Shown one piece after another: positions 12,405 through 13,301 of a stretch of 13,301 nt of DNA. The stretch is from DATAWZ01 sp036266975 (GTDB lineage Bacteria > Actinomycetota > Thermoleophilia > Solirubrobacterales > Solirubrobacteraceae): positions 1 to 13,301 of the forward strand of contig DATAWZ010000237.1 of NCBI GenBank assembly GCA_036266975.1. Direction: 5' to 3'. How positions within the stretch are numbered: position 1 is the first letter of the stretch; each line of letters opens with the position of its first letter. Both the position numbers and the translations under genes were made by a program. The notes under the pieces are model-generated. The model saw only the letters and a list, made by a program, of their open reading frames with translations. It was not told the origin of the DNA and ran no database searches.

Positions 12405-13301
12405 GGGTCTGCGTCGTCGGCGCCGGCACCTCGGGCCTGGCGGCGATCCGCGGGCTGCGCCGGGCCGGGCACGAGGTCCGGGCCTACGAGGCCGCCGCGG
12501 GCATCGGCGGGATGTGGCGCTACGGCGACACGGCGGCGTACGCGTCGCTGCGCACGAACACCTCGCGCCGGCGGATGCAGTACCCGAGCCTGGCCATCGG
12601 GCGCTCGGTGGCCGAGTTCCCGCACCACTCGGAGATGCTCGCCTACCTGGAGCGCTACGCCGAGGCCAACGGCCTGGCCTCGAGCATCGAGCTGGCCACG
12701 CGCGTGCAGCGCGCGCGCCTCGGCCCGGATGGCGGCTGGGAGGTCGAGCTCGCCGACCGGCAGGGGGCGCCGGAGCGCTTCGACGCGCTCGTGGTGGCCA
12801 GCGGCCACTACCGGGACCCCGAGATCCCCTCGCTGCCCGGGCGCTTTGCCGGCGAGATCCGCCACGTGCGCGACTACGACGCGCCCGAGCCCTACTGGGG
12901 CCGGCGCGTCGTCGTGCTCGGCGCCGGGCAGTCGGCGCTCGACATCGCCGCCGAGGTCGCCACGGTCGCCGAGCGGGTCACCCTCTCCTGCCGGCAGGGC
13001 CACCACCTGGTCCCGCGGCGGGTGCTCGGGCGCCCGCTGGACGAGTTCGACCGCAGTACGGCCCTGCTGCTGCCGCCCGCGGCCGTGCGAGCGCTACTCG
13101 AGCTGCTGATCCGCGCCGGCCGGGCCACGCCGCCCCGGGGCGGCTTTCCGCTGGCCGCGCACCCGCTGCTTCAGACCCGCTGGCCGGTCGTCGTCTCGCC
13201 CGCGCTGCAGGCCGCCCTGGAGGAAGGCGCGATCCACCACCGCCCACGGATCGCCGCGCTCGAGGCCGACCACGTGCGCTTCGAGGACGGGACAAGCGAG
13301 C
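12401..13301 (+). CDS. Flavin-containing monooxygenase (FMO/Baeyer-Villiger group), C-terminus cut by window edge
   Basis: An FAD- and NADPH-dependent oxygenase that would insert oxygen into a heteroatom-containing or ketone substrate in the cytoplasm; 300 residues are visible. The FAD Rossmann motif VVGAGTSGLAAI (5-16) is at the very N-terminus, ending in E30 at the second strand. GIGGMWRYG (34-42) follows, then SLRTNTSRRRMQYPS (49-63), typical of the family. The FMO fingerprint F-x-G-x3-H-x3-Y is intact as F149-G151-H155-Y159. The NADPH site VLGAGQSALDIAAE (172-185) comes next. The GTG start overlaps the preceding stop by 4 nt, and GGGTGG a few bases upstream may serve as ribosome binding site. 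By these motifs an N-hydroxylating or S-oxidising FMO or a Baeyer-Villiger enzyme are all possible; the substrate is unknown. The operon with a small monooxygenase-like protein and a dedicated TetR-type regulator suggests inducible oxidation of a specific small molecule. Confidence 0.93.
   Translation, partial: MRVCVVGAGTSGLAAIRGLRRAGHEVRAYEAAAGIGGMWRYGDTAAYASLRTNTSRRRMQYPSLAIGRSVAEFPHHSEMLAYLERYAEANGLASSIELATRVQRARLGPDGGWEVELADRQGAPERFDALVVASGHYRDPEIPSLPGRFAGEIRHVRDYDAPEPYWGRRVVVLGAGQSALDIAAEVATVAERVTLSCRQGHHLVPRRVLGRPLDEFDRSTALLLPPAAVRALLELLIRAGRATPPRGGFPLAAHPLLQTRWPVVVSPALQAALEEGAIHHRPRIAALEADHVRFEDGTSE

Overview
The window is very GC-rich, with G/C almost always in third codon position, and its genes are tightly packed. 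Class E sortase-like and PIG-V-like GT-C genes and many weak Shine-Dalgarno or near-leaderless starts point to a high-GC actinobacterium. A deep lineage such as Thermoleophilia/Solirubrobacterales is plausible, but this is inference from gene style rather than from a marker gene. I see no rRNA, tRNA, CRISPR array, transposase or phage gene, so this looks like ordinary chromosome with one accessory-looking corner at the right end.

Layout. (1) Positions 1-3380, minus strand: an apparent operon of an OmpR/PhoB-type response regulator, a membrane sensor histidine kinase and a GT20 trehalose-6-phosphate synthase-like enzyme that runs off the left edge. Gaps are 3 and 15 nt. (2) A 172-nt divergent region (3381-3552) carries a perfect 14-bp palindrome. 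(3) Positions 3553-6077, plus strand: a polytopic membrane protein with an M28-peptidase-like but apparently metal-site-degenerate outer domain, overlapping by ATGA a class E-like sortase. (4) Positions 6082-9387, minus strand: a bifunctional class A penicillin-binding protein followed by thiamine-monophosphate kinase (thiL), whose reading frame has no ATG, GTG or TTG early enough to be its start. (5) A 205-nt divergent region (9388-9592) contains two tandem copies of a 30-bp unit. (6) Positions 9593-11017, plus strand: a PIG-V-like GT-C glycosyltransferase. (7) Positions 11020-13301: a TetR-type repressor fused to a SnoaL/NTF2-like domain (minus strand), divergent from a small putative alpha/beta-barrel monooxygenase-like protein and a flavin-dependent monooxygenase that continues past the right edge. 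A 20-bp imperfect palindrome lies across the TetR start codon and the likely promoter of the two plus-strand genes.

How the genes work together. Two themes stand out. The first is the cell envelope: peptidoglycan synthase, sortase, membrane glycosyltransferase and M28-like membrane protein, plus a two-component system tied to trehalose synthesis (osmotic or desiccation stress, or envelope glycolipid precursor). The second is a compact, self-regulated oxidation module: TetR-NTF2 fusion, palindromic operator, small monooxygenase-like protein and FMO. This module is the best candidate here for something not well described. Every stretch of more than 300 bases is covered by a gene. The convergent gene pairs (6077/6082 and 11017/11020) leave only 4 and 2 nt, so there is no room for dedicated terminators between them.
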